Notes under the pieces: model-generated | What the model was told of the DNA's origin: nothing | The model's input: the letters and a program-made list of their open reading frames with translations, nothing else | The model's database searches: none | In this document: positions 9,113 to 18,624 of the stretch, in pieces | Layout of the letters: every line of letters begins with the position of its first letter | Position numbering within the stretch: position 1 is the first letter of the stretch | From: Pomphorhynchus laevis | Lineage: Eukaryota; Acanthocephala; Palaeacanthocephala; Echinorhynchida; Pomphorhynchidae | DNA: 64,000 nt | Direction: 5' to 3' | Assembly: GCA_012934845.2 (NCBI GenBank) | Contig: WNNJ02000227.1 | Location: forward strand, 147,906 to 211,905 | Program-made: the position numbers and the translations under genes

Positions 9113-11350
9113 CAAGAAAATTTTTTATATTATTTTTTTTTTATTTTGATTTACATGTAATTTGATACATGTTATAAATTAGATCGCCGATGTAATAAAA
9201 CTTTAATAATATAAAATGAAAGCTGTAACAATTTGAAGAGCTTAATATTTGTCTCAAATTTGGATTCAACATTATATTAAACATTGATGTGAGTTATCTA
9301 TTGAAGATCATTAATTTGTTTTGTTTTTGAATTTGCATTGAACAAATTGCATTTCATAAAATGAAATGCGATTTTATTATATAATGCAGCTCAAATATTA
9401 AACTGAAAATAAATATTCAAAGGAAGGCATTTTGTTGCACATCTGTCTTATGAGCACGAATGTACCATTGCACTGCGGCAGTGAATCAATACCAACCTCT
9501 TACGAGTTAAAAGTTGACATTTTGTAACTCATTATATACTGAATTAAAACCATAAAGAAGCAAATGAAGGATACACGGTTGCTAATTTTCATCTGATATA
9601 GATGTTTTGTCAACAAGTCAGAATTCTGCAGTAATTTAACCAAAATGGTCTTTATTAATTTTATATTTTTATCTCTTAGTTCTTTTTGAAAAAAAAACAT
9701 ACATAGCCGATGGGCAGCAATCGGCGATGTAATTTCCAATTTGTTTGCTGCTAGTTTCTGGACTCATGTGAAAGTCTGGACTCTTTCTGGACTCATGCTT
9801 TAGTAATTAATTAATCAATCAAATTAATTTGATTGAATACGTTACATAAAACATTTAAACATTTCGACACTGAAACATTTCGATTAAATCCGCTAAATAA
9901 TTCAAAGAGCAACAAAATTTAAAATGCAAAATTTATAATAGTAAATTCTAAGATCGTGTTAACCACGAATTAGTTTTTGAAAATTAAATTTAAAAAATAA
10001 ATATGTTAAGCAAATCTCGAAACTACCGTTTCGAGATTTGCAGTGATCTTACAAGATTTGCAAATGATCTTACATCTGCTTCGTTGTTGTTTCCATCAAG
10101 CAATTTATTATTATTTTCGTCCACAGCAGTTGAATTTTCATCTAAGATGTCGTTAATTCCTAGAATAAAATTCACAAATGTTTGTTGATCCCAGATTATT
10201 CATATACTTTGTATCCAAAGGAATCATTTTAAATAAATGGTTTATTAAATATAATAATCGAATTTAGAAAATAAATGTTATTTTTTCAAAGTTAAATTAT
10301 GCAAAACGTACGAATGAAAAATAAAGCTTACATTTTAGCTTTATATTCTAATTTCTAATTATAAATTAGAAATGTTATGTTTGAACAAAAGATTAAAATT
10401 GATGACGTCAATTTTTGTTAAATAACTGTCTTAGAAATGATTCGATTATATAAAGAAAAGTTTCGAAAAGAATTATTTGGGATTATTTATTACGGAAAGT
10501 CATTGTAATGTTATCACTTAATATTTTTAACATTTAATTAAAATTTCGTTTAAATTATATTGTTACATAAATGTCATGTGCAAATAAATTTGGACGGAAC
10601 ATATAATTAATAAAATAATTAATATTTTTGGCGTACAATTAATATTTCGATTATATACACAAATATTTATATATAACTATATTAAAAATATATGTATATG
10701 AATATATATACTTATATATTGAATATATATGAATATATATTTGAATATATATGTATTTATATTTGAATATATATATGTTTAAATTTAAATATATTATAAA
10801 ATAATTTGAAAAAATATTCAATAATATAAAAAATGTATAAAAATATTATAAAAAATGTTTTAACGATTTAGGAAAATCAAAATTAAATTAAAATTATTAA
10901 TTTATAATATTTAGTGACTGCAATTGAATTAAAAATTTTCACTTTTTTCCTGTGCTATAAATTAATAAAACTTATTAATAATAAAATAAATATTTATAAG
11001 CAAAACATTATGCTGCAACAAAACGAATGCAAGCAAAATAACAAAGATTTACCAAAGGAAAATTAAAATAAAGTAGAAAGCATTTTTTATAACGAACTTT
11101 GATTTTTATTTTAAATGTTAAAAATATGTATTTATAAAAGCTTTGTTAAAATTAAACTTGCAGTCTAAATTAGGTCTGACTAATATAGGAGCAATTACAA
11201 TTGGCACGCAGATGTAATAAAGAATATATAATGAAGAGAAATTGTTAACTTCCCTTCATGTCGATAACTTCATGTCGATAAAATAAAAAACAAAAGAATT
11301 AACTAAGGATAATTTTATATCTAAAATTTAATTAGGGATAATCAACTGAC
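9113..11350. other. AT-rich intron sequence with a perfect hairpin and TATA-type simple repeats
   Basis: No gene seen. 9113-9150 is the T/A-rich tail after the Rex3-like LINE. A perfect hairpin with 14-bp arms is at 10010-10041 (GCAAATCTCGAAAC, loop TACC, then its complement). Around 10660-10800 lies a GAATATATATG-type simple repeat. Confidence 0.6.
10010..10041. repeat. Perfect 14-bp hairpin
   Basis: Arms GCAAATCTCGAAAC (10010-10023) and its exact reverse complement (10028-10041) enclose the loop TACC. A degenerate further half (AGATTTGCAAATGATCTTAC) follows. Function unknown; perhaps the trace of a small foldback insertion. Confidence 0.8.
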
Positions 11351-11415
11351 CTGCATGTGGATGTTCAACTAAGGCAGACAAATGACGAATACGTTGTGGT
11401 AACATATAATTACTC
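11351..11415 (-). CDS. Candidate SLC4 gene exon
   Basis: A 65-nt open exon with acceptor CAATTTTAAG before 11415 and a good donor CATGCAG|GTCAGT after 11351. It encodes SNYMLPQRIRHLSALVEHPH plus Ala, with one nucleotide at each end shared with neighbouring codons. The LPQRIRHL stretch resembles the [PS]QR[VA]QF segment a little upstream of the conserved core in many SLC4 proteins. It joins in phase to the candidate exon at 24495-24591 (GT+G, Val) but not to the core exon at 3274-3365, so one exon is missing from the model. Codon use is less AT-rich than the surrounding intron. Confidence 0.55.
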
Positions 11416-11752
11416 CTTAAAATTGCATACAATTTATTTTTGTTGATCGTAGGTTATTTAAATAGTTAATCGTAGGTTGTTTAATTTAATAAATCTAAAA
11501 TAAAAAATTATCACTAAAAATTATCGGATTTTTTAATAATTTTGTTAATAATTTAGAGTAAATAATTATCAGAATTATTATTACCAATATAATTCAAAAC
11601 TGTCAGTTATTTATTGAAAAAAATCTCTATTTATCATTCAATAATAATTCAATTTTTTATTAGTTTTGTTGATTTTGGAAAAATACCGATTAAATTCTAA
11701 TAGGTTCCTTCGACAAAAATACCTTATTTAGAAAATTAATTGGATAAATTAA

Positions 11753-11890
11753 TTAAGGAGAGTGAGACAATTCCGCGTGAATTTCTTGTAAAGCATGTAA
11801 GCCAGACGTGAAAGAATGACGAATGCCGTTTCGTCATCACAATGACTCATCAGTGCCAGATCCCTCACACTACTGGATGCAGAGGAGGAC
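11753..11890 (-). repeat. Inverted partial monomer of the hammerhead repeat
   Basis: Reverse-orientation copy of the first roughly 138 nt of the 303-nt monomer described at 11891. It begins a few nt after the predicted ribozyme cleavage site (GTCCTCCTCTGCATCC on the minus strand) and runs to CTCACTCTCCTTAA. It meets the plus-strand array head to head at about 11890/11892, giving a long palindrome. It keeps the minus-strand CTGATGAGTCA...GATGACGAAAC core but lacks the 5' strand of stem III, so it could not cleave alone. Confidence 0.9.
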
Positions 11891-12187
11891 AGCCAGTCCT
11901 CCTCTGCATCCAGTAGTGGGAGGAATCTGGCACTGATGAGTCATTGTGATGACGAAACGGCATTCGTCATTCTTTCGCGTCTGGCTTACATGCTTTACAA
12001 GAAATTCACGCGGAATTGTCTCACTCTCCTTAAATAAAAGTTAGCCGATATTAAAGAGACCTGCACTGGCATTTGCCAGTGCTTTTGCAAATGATCCTTT
12101 TTGGTGAAGCTGTAGTACTGATTTAGTACTCTATCATGTTACTAGAAAATTTTCTAGTACATCATTCACATTGATTCATTCATTGAT

Positions 12188-12268
12188 TGCCGTCTGCCAG
12201 TCCTCCTCTGCATCCAGTAGTGGGAGGGATCTGGGACTGACGAGTCCTTGTGATGACGAAACGCATTC
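12188..12268 (+). ncRNA. Hammerhead ribozyme, degenerate copy
   Basis: Same layout as the copy at 12491. The cleavage site GCCGTC|TGCCAG is intact at 12194/12195 and the core reads CTGACGA, which the CUGANGA consensus allows. Stem I ends CTGGGA (one mispair), stem II has a C/U mismatch, and one G is missing from the 3' strand of stem III (GAAACGCA). Probably weak or inactive. Confidence 0.75.
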
Positions 12269-12490
12269 GTCATTCTTTCGCGTCTGGCTTACATGCTTTA
12301 CAAAAAATTCACGCGAAATTGTCTCACTCTCCTTAAATAAAAGTTAGCCGATATTAAAGAGACCTGCACTGGCATTTGCCAGTGCTTTTGCAAATGATCA
12401 TTTTTGGTGAAGCTGTAGTACTGATTTAGTACTCTATCATGTTACTAGAAAATTTTCTAGTACATCATTCACATTGATTCATTCATTGAT

Positions 12491-12569
12491 TGCCGTCTGC
12501 CAGTCCTCCTCTGCATCCAGTAGTGGGAGGGATCTGGCACTGATGAGTCATTGTAGTGACGAAACGGCA
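12491..12569 (+). ncRNA. Type III hammerhead ribozyme, all stems paired
   Basis: Stem III: UGCCGU (12491-12496) pairs with ACGGCA (12564-12569), six perfect pairs. Cleavage is predicted after C12497 (GUC). Stem I: UGCCAG (12498-12503) pairs with CUGGCA (12534-12539); after an internal loop CCUCC (12505-12509) pairs with GGAGG (12526-12530). The core CUGAUGA is at 12540-12546. Stem II: GUCAU (12547-12551) with GUGAC (12556-12560), four pairs and one G.U, loop UGUA. GAA(A) is at 12561-12564. Stems I and II are closed by loops and stem III is open, which defines type III. The copy lies at the junction of the second and third monomers. An RNA crossing this junction is predicted to self-cleave and yield 303-nt units. 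Confidence 0.9.
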
Positions 12570-12792
12570 TTCGTCAATCTTTCGCGTCTGGCTTACATGC
12601 TTTACAAGAAATTCACGCGGAATTATCTCACTCTCCTTAAATAAAAGTTAGCCGATATAAAAGAGACCTGCACGGCATTTGCCAGTGCTTTTGCTAATGA
12701 TCCTTTTAGGTGAAGCTGTAGTACTGATTTAGTACTCTATCATGTTACTAGAAAATTTTCTAGTACATCATTCACATTGATTCATTCATTGA

Positions 12793-12872
12793 TTGCCGTC
12801 TGCCAGTCCTCCTCTGCATCCAGTAGTGGGAGGGATCTAGAACTGATGACTCATTGTGATGACGAAACGGCA
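12793..12872 (+). ncRNA. Hammerhead ribozyme, degenerate copy
   Basis: Cleavage site at 12800/12801, stem III pairing kept (TGCCGT with ACGGCA). Stem I is damaged (CTAGAA where CTGGCA is expected) and the first pair of stem II is lost (CTGATGAC). Probably inactive. It is the last unit of the array, where decay is expected to be unselected. Confidence 0.75.
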
Positions 12873-12910
12873 TACGTAATTCTTTCGCGTCTGGCTTACA
12901 TGCTTTACAA

Positions 12911-14360
12911 TAAATTAATAAATTTTTAATTAATAATGCTTCATAATTTTTTTTGCTATCGAATTGCAACATGTACCATAATATATATTATATTATGGTA
13001 TATATAATATACATAATATAATATCTATATAATATATAATATATATAATATATTTAGTGCAACAAAAATACTATTTATTACTATTAATATTTTGTATTTT
13101 AATTTATTTTAAAAATAAAATAGGTTAAAAATAAAACAAATGTTTTCAGATATTCATATAAAAAAATGATTTTTATTGTACACAATAAATTATTAGTTAA
13201 AAGTTATCTGTCCGTCGTTTCTAATATATATATTCATATTGTATTATAAAATTTTCATTTAAAACAGACAAGAATTTGACTGCGTCGACTGTAACCAACG
13301 AAAATTTAAAAATATTTGCATTTTGAAATTCAATGCTATAATACAAAAATAGTGCCATATCATAAATTTAAAAATTAACTTCTACCTCGAGTTTTAAAGG
13401 ACACGGTTTTTTAGATAGTAATACTATTGTAAATTTAAAAAATTTACCTTTAAAAATTATCATTATTATCAAGATAGATGAGCGTACTTTATCCTGAACG
13501 ATAGGTTTAAGTGAAAGTCGCTAGTCGAAATAGAAGCCTAGGAACACGAGATTATTAACGATAGGAAGAATTGTAAAAGTTAATGATACGGAGGGAAGTT
13601 CTAAGAAGTTCTTTCCTGGGGCGTCCAGGAAAAATCCTCATAATTTTGGATTTATCAGGATTCAGAAAGAAAGACGAAGGGAAGAAATATGAATGAAAAT
13701 TGAGGTGTAACCATTACGGTGTAACTTAATAATAAATATTGTCACTCGAATGTCATGGAATATAGCTCAGAAGACACCTTCACAAATTACAAAATGTAGA
13801 ATAATAAAACATAAAATGAAGTGATATCATAAACTTCAGAGACTATAGAGATGCCATGAACGTACGTCTATTTACATGATTCACTACCTCAATTTTTCTT
13901 TTTATTCCAAATGCTAAAAATTGATATTCAAAAACATAAAAAGAGGACAATATTTTTTACGCTGCATGTTTTATTAGTTAAATTCTTTTTAAAGACAACA
14001 CATTTTGTTAATAATTTTAATTTTTCAAGTAAAGCAACAGGTAAATTATTAATTAATTTTAAACTCATTTTTGCATATTTAATATTAGGAGAAAGTGAAA
14101 AAAGATTAATTCAAAGTCAAATCATCATTAGGGAAAAATATATTACAATTATATTGTTGTTCAAAACTGGTTATATAAAATTTACATGCATCATTTTAAA
14201 CAACTGGATATGCCTCTATATTAAAATATAATGTTCACATATTTAACGTCAAAGAAATAAAATTCATCATTTAAAGCGAAGCCAAAAACAGACAAAAAAA
14301 CATTTAAATGAATTTAAATGATTTAAATTCATTTAAATTGATAAATGTTTTGAATTAAAA
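12911..14360. other. AT-rich sequence with a TA-rich microsatellite and a LINE relic
   Basis: 12970-13060 is a (TA)-rich microsatellite including the palindrome around CCATAATATATATTATATTATGG. A LINE relic is listed at 13440-13700. The open frames here (for example about 13911-14231) have the composition of random AT-rich DNA and no family features. Nothing else seen. Confidence 0.5.
13440..13700 (-). pseudogene. Small CR1/L2-type LINE relic (RT C-terminal side)
   Basis: The minus strand reads LNPDKSKIMRIFPGRP and, after a frame change, NNLVFLGFYFD and RLSLKPIVQDKVRSSIL. This is the order after RT motif C in CR1/L2 LINEs: [LF]N..KS, then LG[VF].[FL]D..L......, as in the related copies at 53664-55121 and 56743-57006. 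Short and stop-containing. Confidence 0.55.
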
Positions 14361-14363
14361 AGT

Positions 14364-14478
14364 CATGCTCTTCAAGTGAAAAGTTATGCTCAGCAAGTGA
14401 GAAGCCATATCCAGCAAGTAAAAAAGCCATACGTGAATTGCCATACCCACCAATTTATTTGCTGGGTATGGCTTATAA
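14364..14478. repeat. Short degenerate tandem repeat and a GCCATACCCA hairpin
   Basis: Three to four diverged units of the type TTATGCTCAGCAAGTGAAAA stand in a row at about 14364-14430. They are followed by GCCATACCCA and its exact complement TGGGTATGGC, about 13 nt apart, around 14441-14473. Confidence 0.6.
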
Positions 14479-14639
14479 ATTCAACAAAATTAATAAAAAC
14501 ACCAGGCATCATTCTAATTAAAGGATACTTAGTTAGAATAAAGTTTTTAATAATATTTATTATTCTTGCTTATTGTGTTCACTTAGTATAAAAATTTTCA
14601 TTCCAGATTTTATTGAAAATCCAGCAAACTATTCTTAAA

Positions 14640-14960
14640 GTATATACTAAAATTCTACACTCAAAACTTTTATTGTCGATGTGAACAGAAAAGTCCGCAT
14701 CGACTGAAAATCTACATCCAAATTTGTCAACATTGACTTTTTCAAAGTTTTGTTCATCTTTTAATATTAAATGGCTCAAGATTGAAAAGTGTTGGTCTGG
14801 ATAATGAAGTTATTGCCTCAACCAACAATTTTCAATCCAGAGCCATTTAATATAAAATGGTCCACGAAACTTTTAATCGTCAATGTGAACAAACTCGAAT
14901 TTCGGGCACCATATAAGTTTTAAAAAAGTCCAGAAGGCAAAATTGTATTTTTTAAATTCA
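14640..14960. repeat. Foldback (MITE-like) inverted repeat
   Basis: Arms of about 70 nt, with mismatches, pair across the centre near 14800. The left arm contains ATTAAATGGCTCAAGATTGA and GTGTTGG; the right arm contains the complement of ATTAAATGGCTCTGGATTGA and TTGTTGG. An extra AAACTTTTATTGTCGATGTG-type motif recurs directly on both sides. No coding capacity. The layout resembles a MITE, but the ends and any target duplication are not clear. Confidence 0.55.
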
Positions 14961-15699
14961 CATAAAATGCCACTGTTTTCATCTCTAAGTTTTACATATG
15001 AACCTCAAAAGTTTAACGGGTAAAACTTCGTCAGAAGGTGTTGATCTGGACTTATAGTTTTCAAGTGCTACCCAAACTATAAAATGAAATTTTATTAATC
15101 GTAAAAAAATGTCATCTTTATTTATTTTTAAGATATCTCACTGACATATAATGCATTGTGCTCAAAAATATATGATTTTGGTTCATTTTTAAATTACATT
15201 TTTAAATTCGATGATATTTTAATGAGATTATAGTTGCACTACCTACTTTGCACCATTTGAATATCGTTACATGCCAGCGGCCTACATAATATCCCTATTT
15301 TATCAGTCACTCCATTATATTTGAGACTAAATAATACTGACTATACAGCTGCACTAATTTGCGAAGAATACCTCAGGCAGATGGTAAAAACTTATGATTT
15401 CTACTTGAACATTAAAGAAAGTAGCAGAGTGCGTTCGCTTTAAATCATTATTAGAATATAGCATACAATCGGATTTAATATATGGAATAACTGTAAACGA
15501 GTTTGGTTATTCAAATAACATTGATGTTAGATATCATAACAGAGTGCGAGTGGCAATTTTTGCACGTTCTTCTTTAAGAAATATAAACTGTGCTACATAA
15601 ATTTATTATCATTTGACGTTAAATTTTTAAAAGTCCTCAGCAATTTTAATCTATACAATTTATATTTATAACTATTTATTGTAATAAATAGTAATTATA

Positions 15700-16358
15700 G
15701 CCACTAGGCGTAGGCTCAACTGATCAGTCGTTGAGTGATCGATTCGGGTTTCGCTTATTGTCAGTTAATCTCCTCTTTGTGCGGTCTGAGCAACACCTTA
15801 ATATTCACGCGGCTAAAAACTGACTGGCTTGTATAAGCGTAGGGATAGTTCGTTGGTGGACTAGATCGGATCCCTCTTATGACCCCAACGGTAAATTAAT
15901 CTTAAGCGGAAGAGAGTCAATAACATTTACAGATAACTGAACAAAAAGACCACGGCAATGACGACAGGAAACAATTTAAATGATCAAAATCGAAACGATG
16001 GACAGCTCACCACTGACCGGTGGAATTGTCGAAAATGACCGTGCGCTCGGGCAGTGGCGCTGAGTGAGCGAACCAAATCAACAGTCACCTCAATGGACTA
16101 GTCTATCAAAAGAAACGTGGAACGTTATATCGTTTACGGTGAAAGAATCAGATCTAGTGATGGAGGTAAATTGTTCCGGTCTTGAAATAGTCGGAGTTAC
16201 CTCTCTTTATTATTCTGGTTCCAGTACTCAAGTTTTTGATCAATGTTATACCTTGCACTATTCAGTAGTTAATACTGGAAAGGTTCGACAAACGAGTGGG
16301 GGATACTCACAAACCTCGGGTTGTCGTTTGCTGCAGAAACGTTTTGTTTAGTAAATGA
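15700..16358 (+). other. GC-richer block of unknown origin, probably an inserted element
   Basis: About 650 bp of much less AT-rich sequence than its surroundings, with sharp edges. It has an ATG at 15958 opening a short frame (MTTGNNLNDQNRNDGQLTTD, then a stop after WNCRK) and a 95-residue frame at 16064-16351 that I do not recognise. No RT, transposase or zinc-finger signature is visible. It could be the 5' part of a retroelement, a non-autonomous element, or host sequence. It ends at the paired hairpins listed next. Confidence 0.35.
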
Positions 16359-16430
16359 AAGGTTGGCGTCCTTGAGACTTGTAGTCAAGGACGCCAACCT
16401 TAAGTAGTTCAAATTTATGAACTACTTAAG
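16359..16430. repeat. Two abutting perfect hairpins
   Basis: Hairpin 1: AAGGTTGGCGTCCTTGA (16359-16375), loop of 9, exact complement at 16385-16401 (17 bp). Hairpin 2: CTTAAGTAGTTCA (16399-16411), loop AATTTA, exact complement at 16418-16430 (13 bp). They overlap by three bases and close the GC-richer block. Perfect arms in neutral AT-rich DNA point to recent origin or selection on a folded RNA/DNA end. Confidence 0.8.
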
Positions 16431-17107
16431 AATTTTAAGAGACAGTGATGACATTTATATAATTAAAAATACATCTTTATATTAAAGTAAAAAAATTTTA
16501 ACATATAAATGGAACAATTAAAACATAAGGGAACTAAATTTAAAATGAATAAATATTAATTATTATCGCGAATTAAGAATTTGAAGAAAAATAATAATTT
16601 TTAAAAATTGAGTATTTTGAATTGATAAAATTGATAAATTTTAGATAGATAAAAGATAGAATTATCTATATAATAGATAATTTTATATCTATTTTAATAG
16701 ATAAATTTTAGATAATAAATAGTTAAAATTGATAAAACTTACTTAATTTATATTTTAAATAAATATAAAATTAAATAGTTCAATATCAGATATAATTATA
16801 TTTACAAATATATAAATTAATTTATATTAAAAACATATAGATTCTCATTAAGGAGAAGTTATTAAAAACAATTAACTTGATAAAAATATACATTTCAAGA
16901 AGCATTACTTATACCATAAAGCACCTGAAATTTGAGCTGCTCGATATTAAAATAAAATCAATTAATGTAAGAATAAAAACAACTAAAAAACTTAAAATTA
17001 GTAACACTTAATAATTTGATTTTAATAAATTTGACTTTTTATTTATATTAAATAATATTAATTATTATTAGACTATTTTAACGTATCGTGGCACATTATT
17101 ATGCCTG
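16431..17107. other. AT-rich sequence, nothing recognised
   Basis: Low-complexity AT-rich DNA with several short GATAAATTTTAGATA-type repeats around 16630-16730. No coding or element features. Confidence 0.5.
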
Positions 17108-17908
17108 TTAGACTATATTATCGCTTTGTCGCAAGTCGTGTATCTCTATATAGATTCGATACACAGCCCAGTCCGAATTTTGAAGATCTACTATTAACTA
17201 ACGCAAAATCAGGGTACGTATTCGATGTATTCTTAGACTTAAAGAGGGTTAGGGTGATCTGGAATAATGCAAAAACTGTATCCCAAAACTCATACACTTT
17301 TGGGATACATATAGAGTATTTCAAAACTCTATAAAATCTATTATTTTATTAGCAAGGATAATATTTGAAAATAATGAATCAATTTAATTTATCGTATATG
17401 AGTACATGCATAATTGTCATATTTCATAATATATTTAAAACCGAAATCGTTTCTGTATAATACAATATATGTTAATGTAATTTCTTTGCCTGAAAAAATG
17501 TTTAGTTTGGAAAAATATCTATTAAAATTACCTTTTAACAATATGGAAGATATTTTACATTTGATAATCGCGAAAGAGACAACATATCCACATGGGATTG
17601 AGAGCACTTTTAATTTACCATTTATCAAAGTTATTTACTAGTCAAATTCATGATTTGATAGTTAAAATTGGCTTAAAATATTGAATAAATGTTACACAAA
17701 AAAATTGTTATTTACACTAAAATTGTTAACAGATTTTAATTTTGGCATTATTCCAGATCACCCCAGCCATCTTTAAGTCTAAGAATGCGTTGGGTACTTA
17801 CGCTGAAATTGCGTTAGTTAATGGTAGATCTTCAAAATTCAGACTCGACTGGGTATCGAATCTATCCAGAGATACACGACTGTGCTACGAAGCGATAATA
17901 TAGTCTAA
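17108..17908. mobile_element. Inverted-repeat (foldback) element, about 0.8 kb
   Basis: Two arms of about 163 nt in opposite orientation: 17108-17270 and 17745-17908. Both outer ends read TTAGACTATATTATCGCTT inward, and both inner ends read GGTGATCTGGAATAATGC. Arm identity is roughly 85% by eye. The 470-bp spacer is AT-rich with no gene, apart from a small hairpin TATCCCAAAA/TTTTGGGATA at 17280-17305. The layout fits a MITE or foldback transposon. The outer flanks do not show a clear target-site duplication. The Naiad element starts soon after its right arm. Confidence 0.75.
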
Positions 17909-18129
17909 GCAAGGCAGCCCCCTGTCAGATGCTGCTGGATGGCCCATTGTAAGTTTAGTCTGAGTCAACTAAACTAGGTGACGACACCGAAAAAGCAACG
18001 TCAAAAATTATGACTTAAAAGTTACATGTACTCAACCAGATTGGAAAAATACGTAAGTACTAATGATTTTAATTTTAGATCTTTTAAATGTAACAGAAAA
18101 AATTGAATAATTTGCGATGTTATTTGCTT

Positions 18130-18415
18130 TGTAAGTAATACGACAAACAAATGTTTTTCATTAAATATTAATAATAATTGTAACTGCAATACCGCAGGTG
18201 TAGTGTATCTAATACAATGTACATTTGGATTGCAATATATAGGAAAAACATATCAAATGTTAAAAGCTAGGCTTAGGCAACACATATATAATATACAGCA
18301 TAATAGTCAAACTATATTTCATAAACACATGAGATTTATAGAACATGATATTGCATACTGTAAATTATTTATTTTAGAATTTATTATTGAAGAAAATAAG
18401 GAAATATTAGATTAA
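18130..18415 (+). pseudogene. GIY-YIG endonuclease domain of Naiad copy 1
   Basis: Encodes CNCNTAGVVYLIQCTFGLQY, then IGKTYQMLKARLRQHIYNIQ and, further on, HDIAYCKLFILEFI. VYLI...YIGKT is the GIY-YIG core; R and H residues follow at the usual spacing (KARLRQH). It is preceded by Cys pairs and a serine-rich stretch, as in Naiads. The enzyme nicks DNA to prime reverse transcription, with a bias to microsatellites known for the group. The frame ends at 18415, but homologous sequence continues (EDFWIKTLGFFGSNPLGLND), where Naiads have a WI.TL..L.PYGLN segment. Confidence 0.8.
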
Positions 18416-18624
18416 AAGCTATTAGAATGAGAAGATTTTTGGATTAAAACGCTTGGTTTTTTTGGATCAAACCCATTAGGATTGAATGACGTGGTACAAG
18501 GAATTGGTAGAAGTAGTATCGTACACAATAAACAACTATATTATAATAATCCGGTAAAACGCAAACCAAGAAATCATGGTGATAAAAGAAATAAGAAAAA
18601 TAGAGTAAAAATATTAAAAAAGAT

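Larger units (their letters stand above)
11891..12910 (+). repeat. Tandem array of 303-nt hammerhead-ribozyme monomers (three full, one partial)
   Basis: Monomers run 11891-12194, 12195-12497, 12498-12800 and 12801-12910 (partial). Boundaries are set at the predicted ribozyme cleavage site GCCGTC|TGCCAG; the distances between sites (12194, 12497, 12800) are 303 and 303. Each monomer holds the hammerhead region (about 80 nt across the junction), then the segment CTTACATGCTTTACAAGAAA, a 9-bp hairpin (GCACTGGCA/TGCCAGTGC), two AGTACT copies, and a perfect 20-nt palindrome around TAGAAAATTTTCTA. The first monomer starts at the cleavage position to within a nucleotide, not at a random point. The last one stops 110 nt after the cleavage site. 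It has no coding capacity. Tandem repeats with self-cleaving ribozymes are the hallmark of retrozymes and related satellite DNAs; this unit matches that type. Confidence 0.92.

Noticed and set aside
9430-9530. Minus-strand coding exon (VGIDSLPQCNGTF...)
   Set aside because: Open and less AT-rich, but borders are poor and the phase does not bridge the gap in the SLC4 model.
12195-12600. Type I hammerhead reading (stem III formed by bases after GAAA)
   Set aside because: With GUC at 12572-12574 or further downstream, stem I does not pair with the bases before CUGAUGA. The type III reading pairs perfectly in all three stems.
13911-14231. 106-residue open frame
   Set aside because: Composition is that of random AT-rich DNA (mostly I, L, K, F, N); no motif, no coding contrast with its flanks.
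15237-15300. Minus-strand exon candidate (ILCRPL... QMVQS) for the SLC4 gene
   Set aside because: It joins in phase to 11351-11415, but the join from 24495-24591 gives a stop; no family motif and weak acceptor.
17101-17334. 77-residue frame in the left arm of the foldback
   Set aside because: The matching arm on the right does not keep the frame; no motif.
18050-18080. Tiny intron (ACGTAAGTACTAATG ... TTTTAATTTTAG)
   Set aside because: It would be under 30 nt, and the sequence reads on as the expected Naiad N-terminus (DFNFRSFKC).
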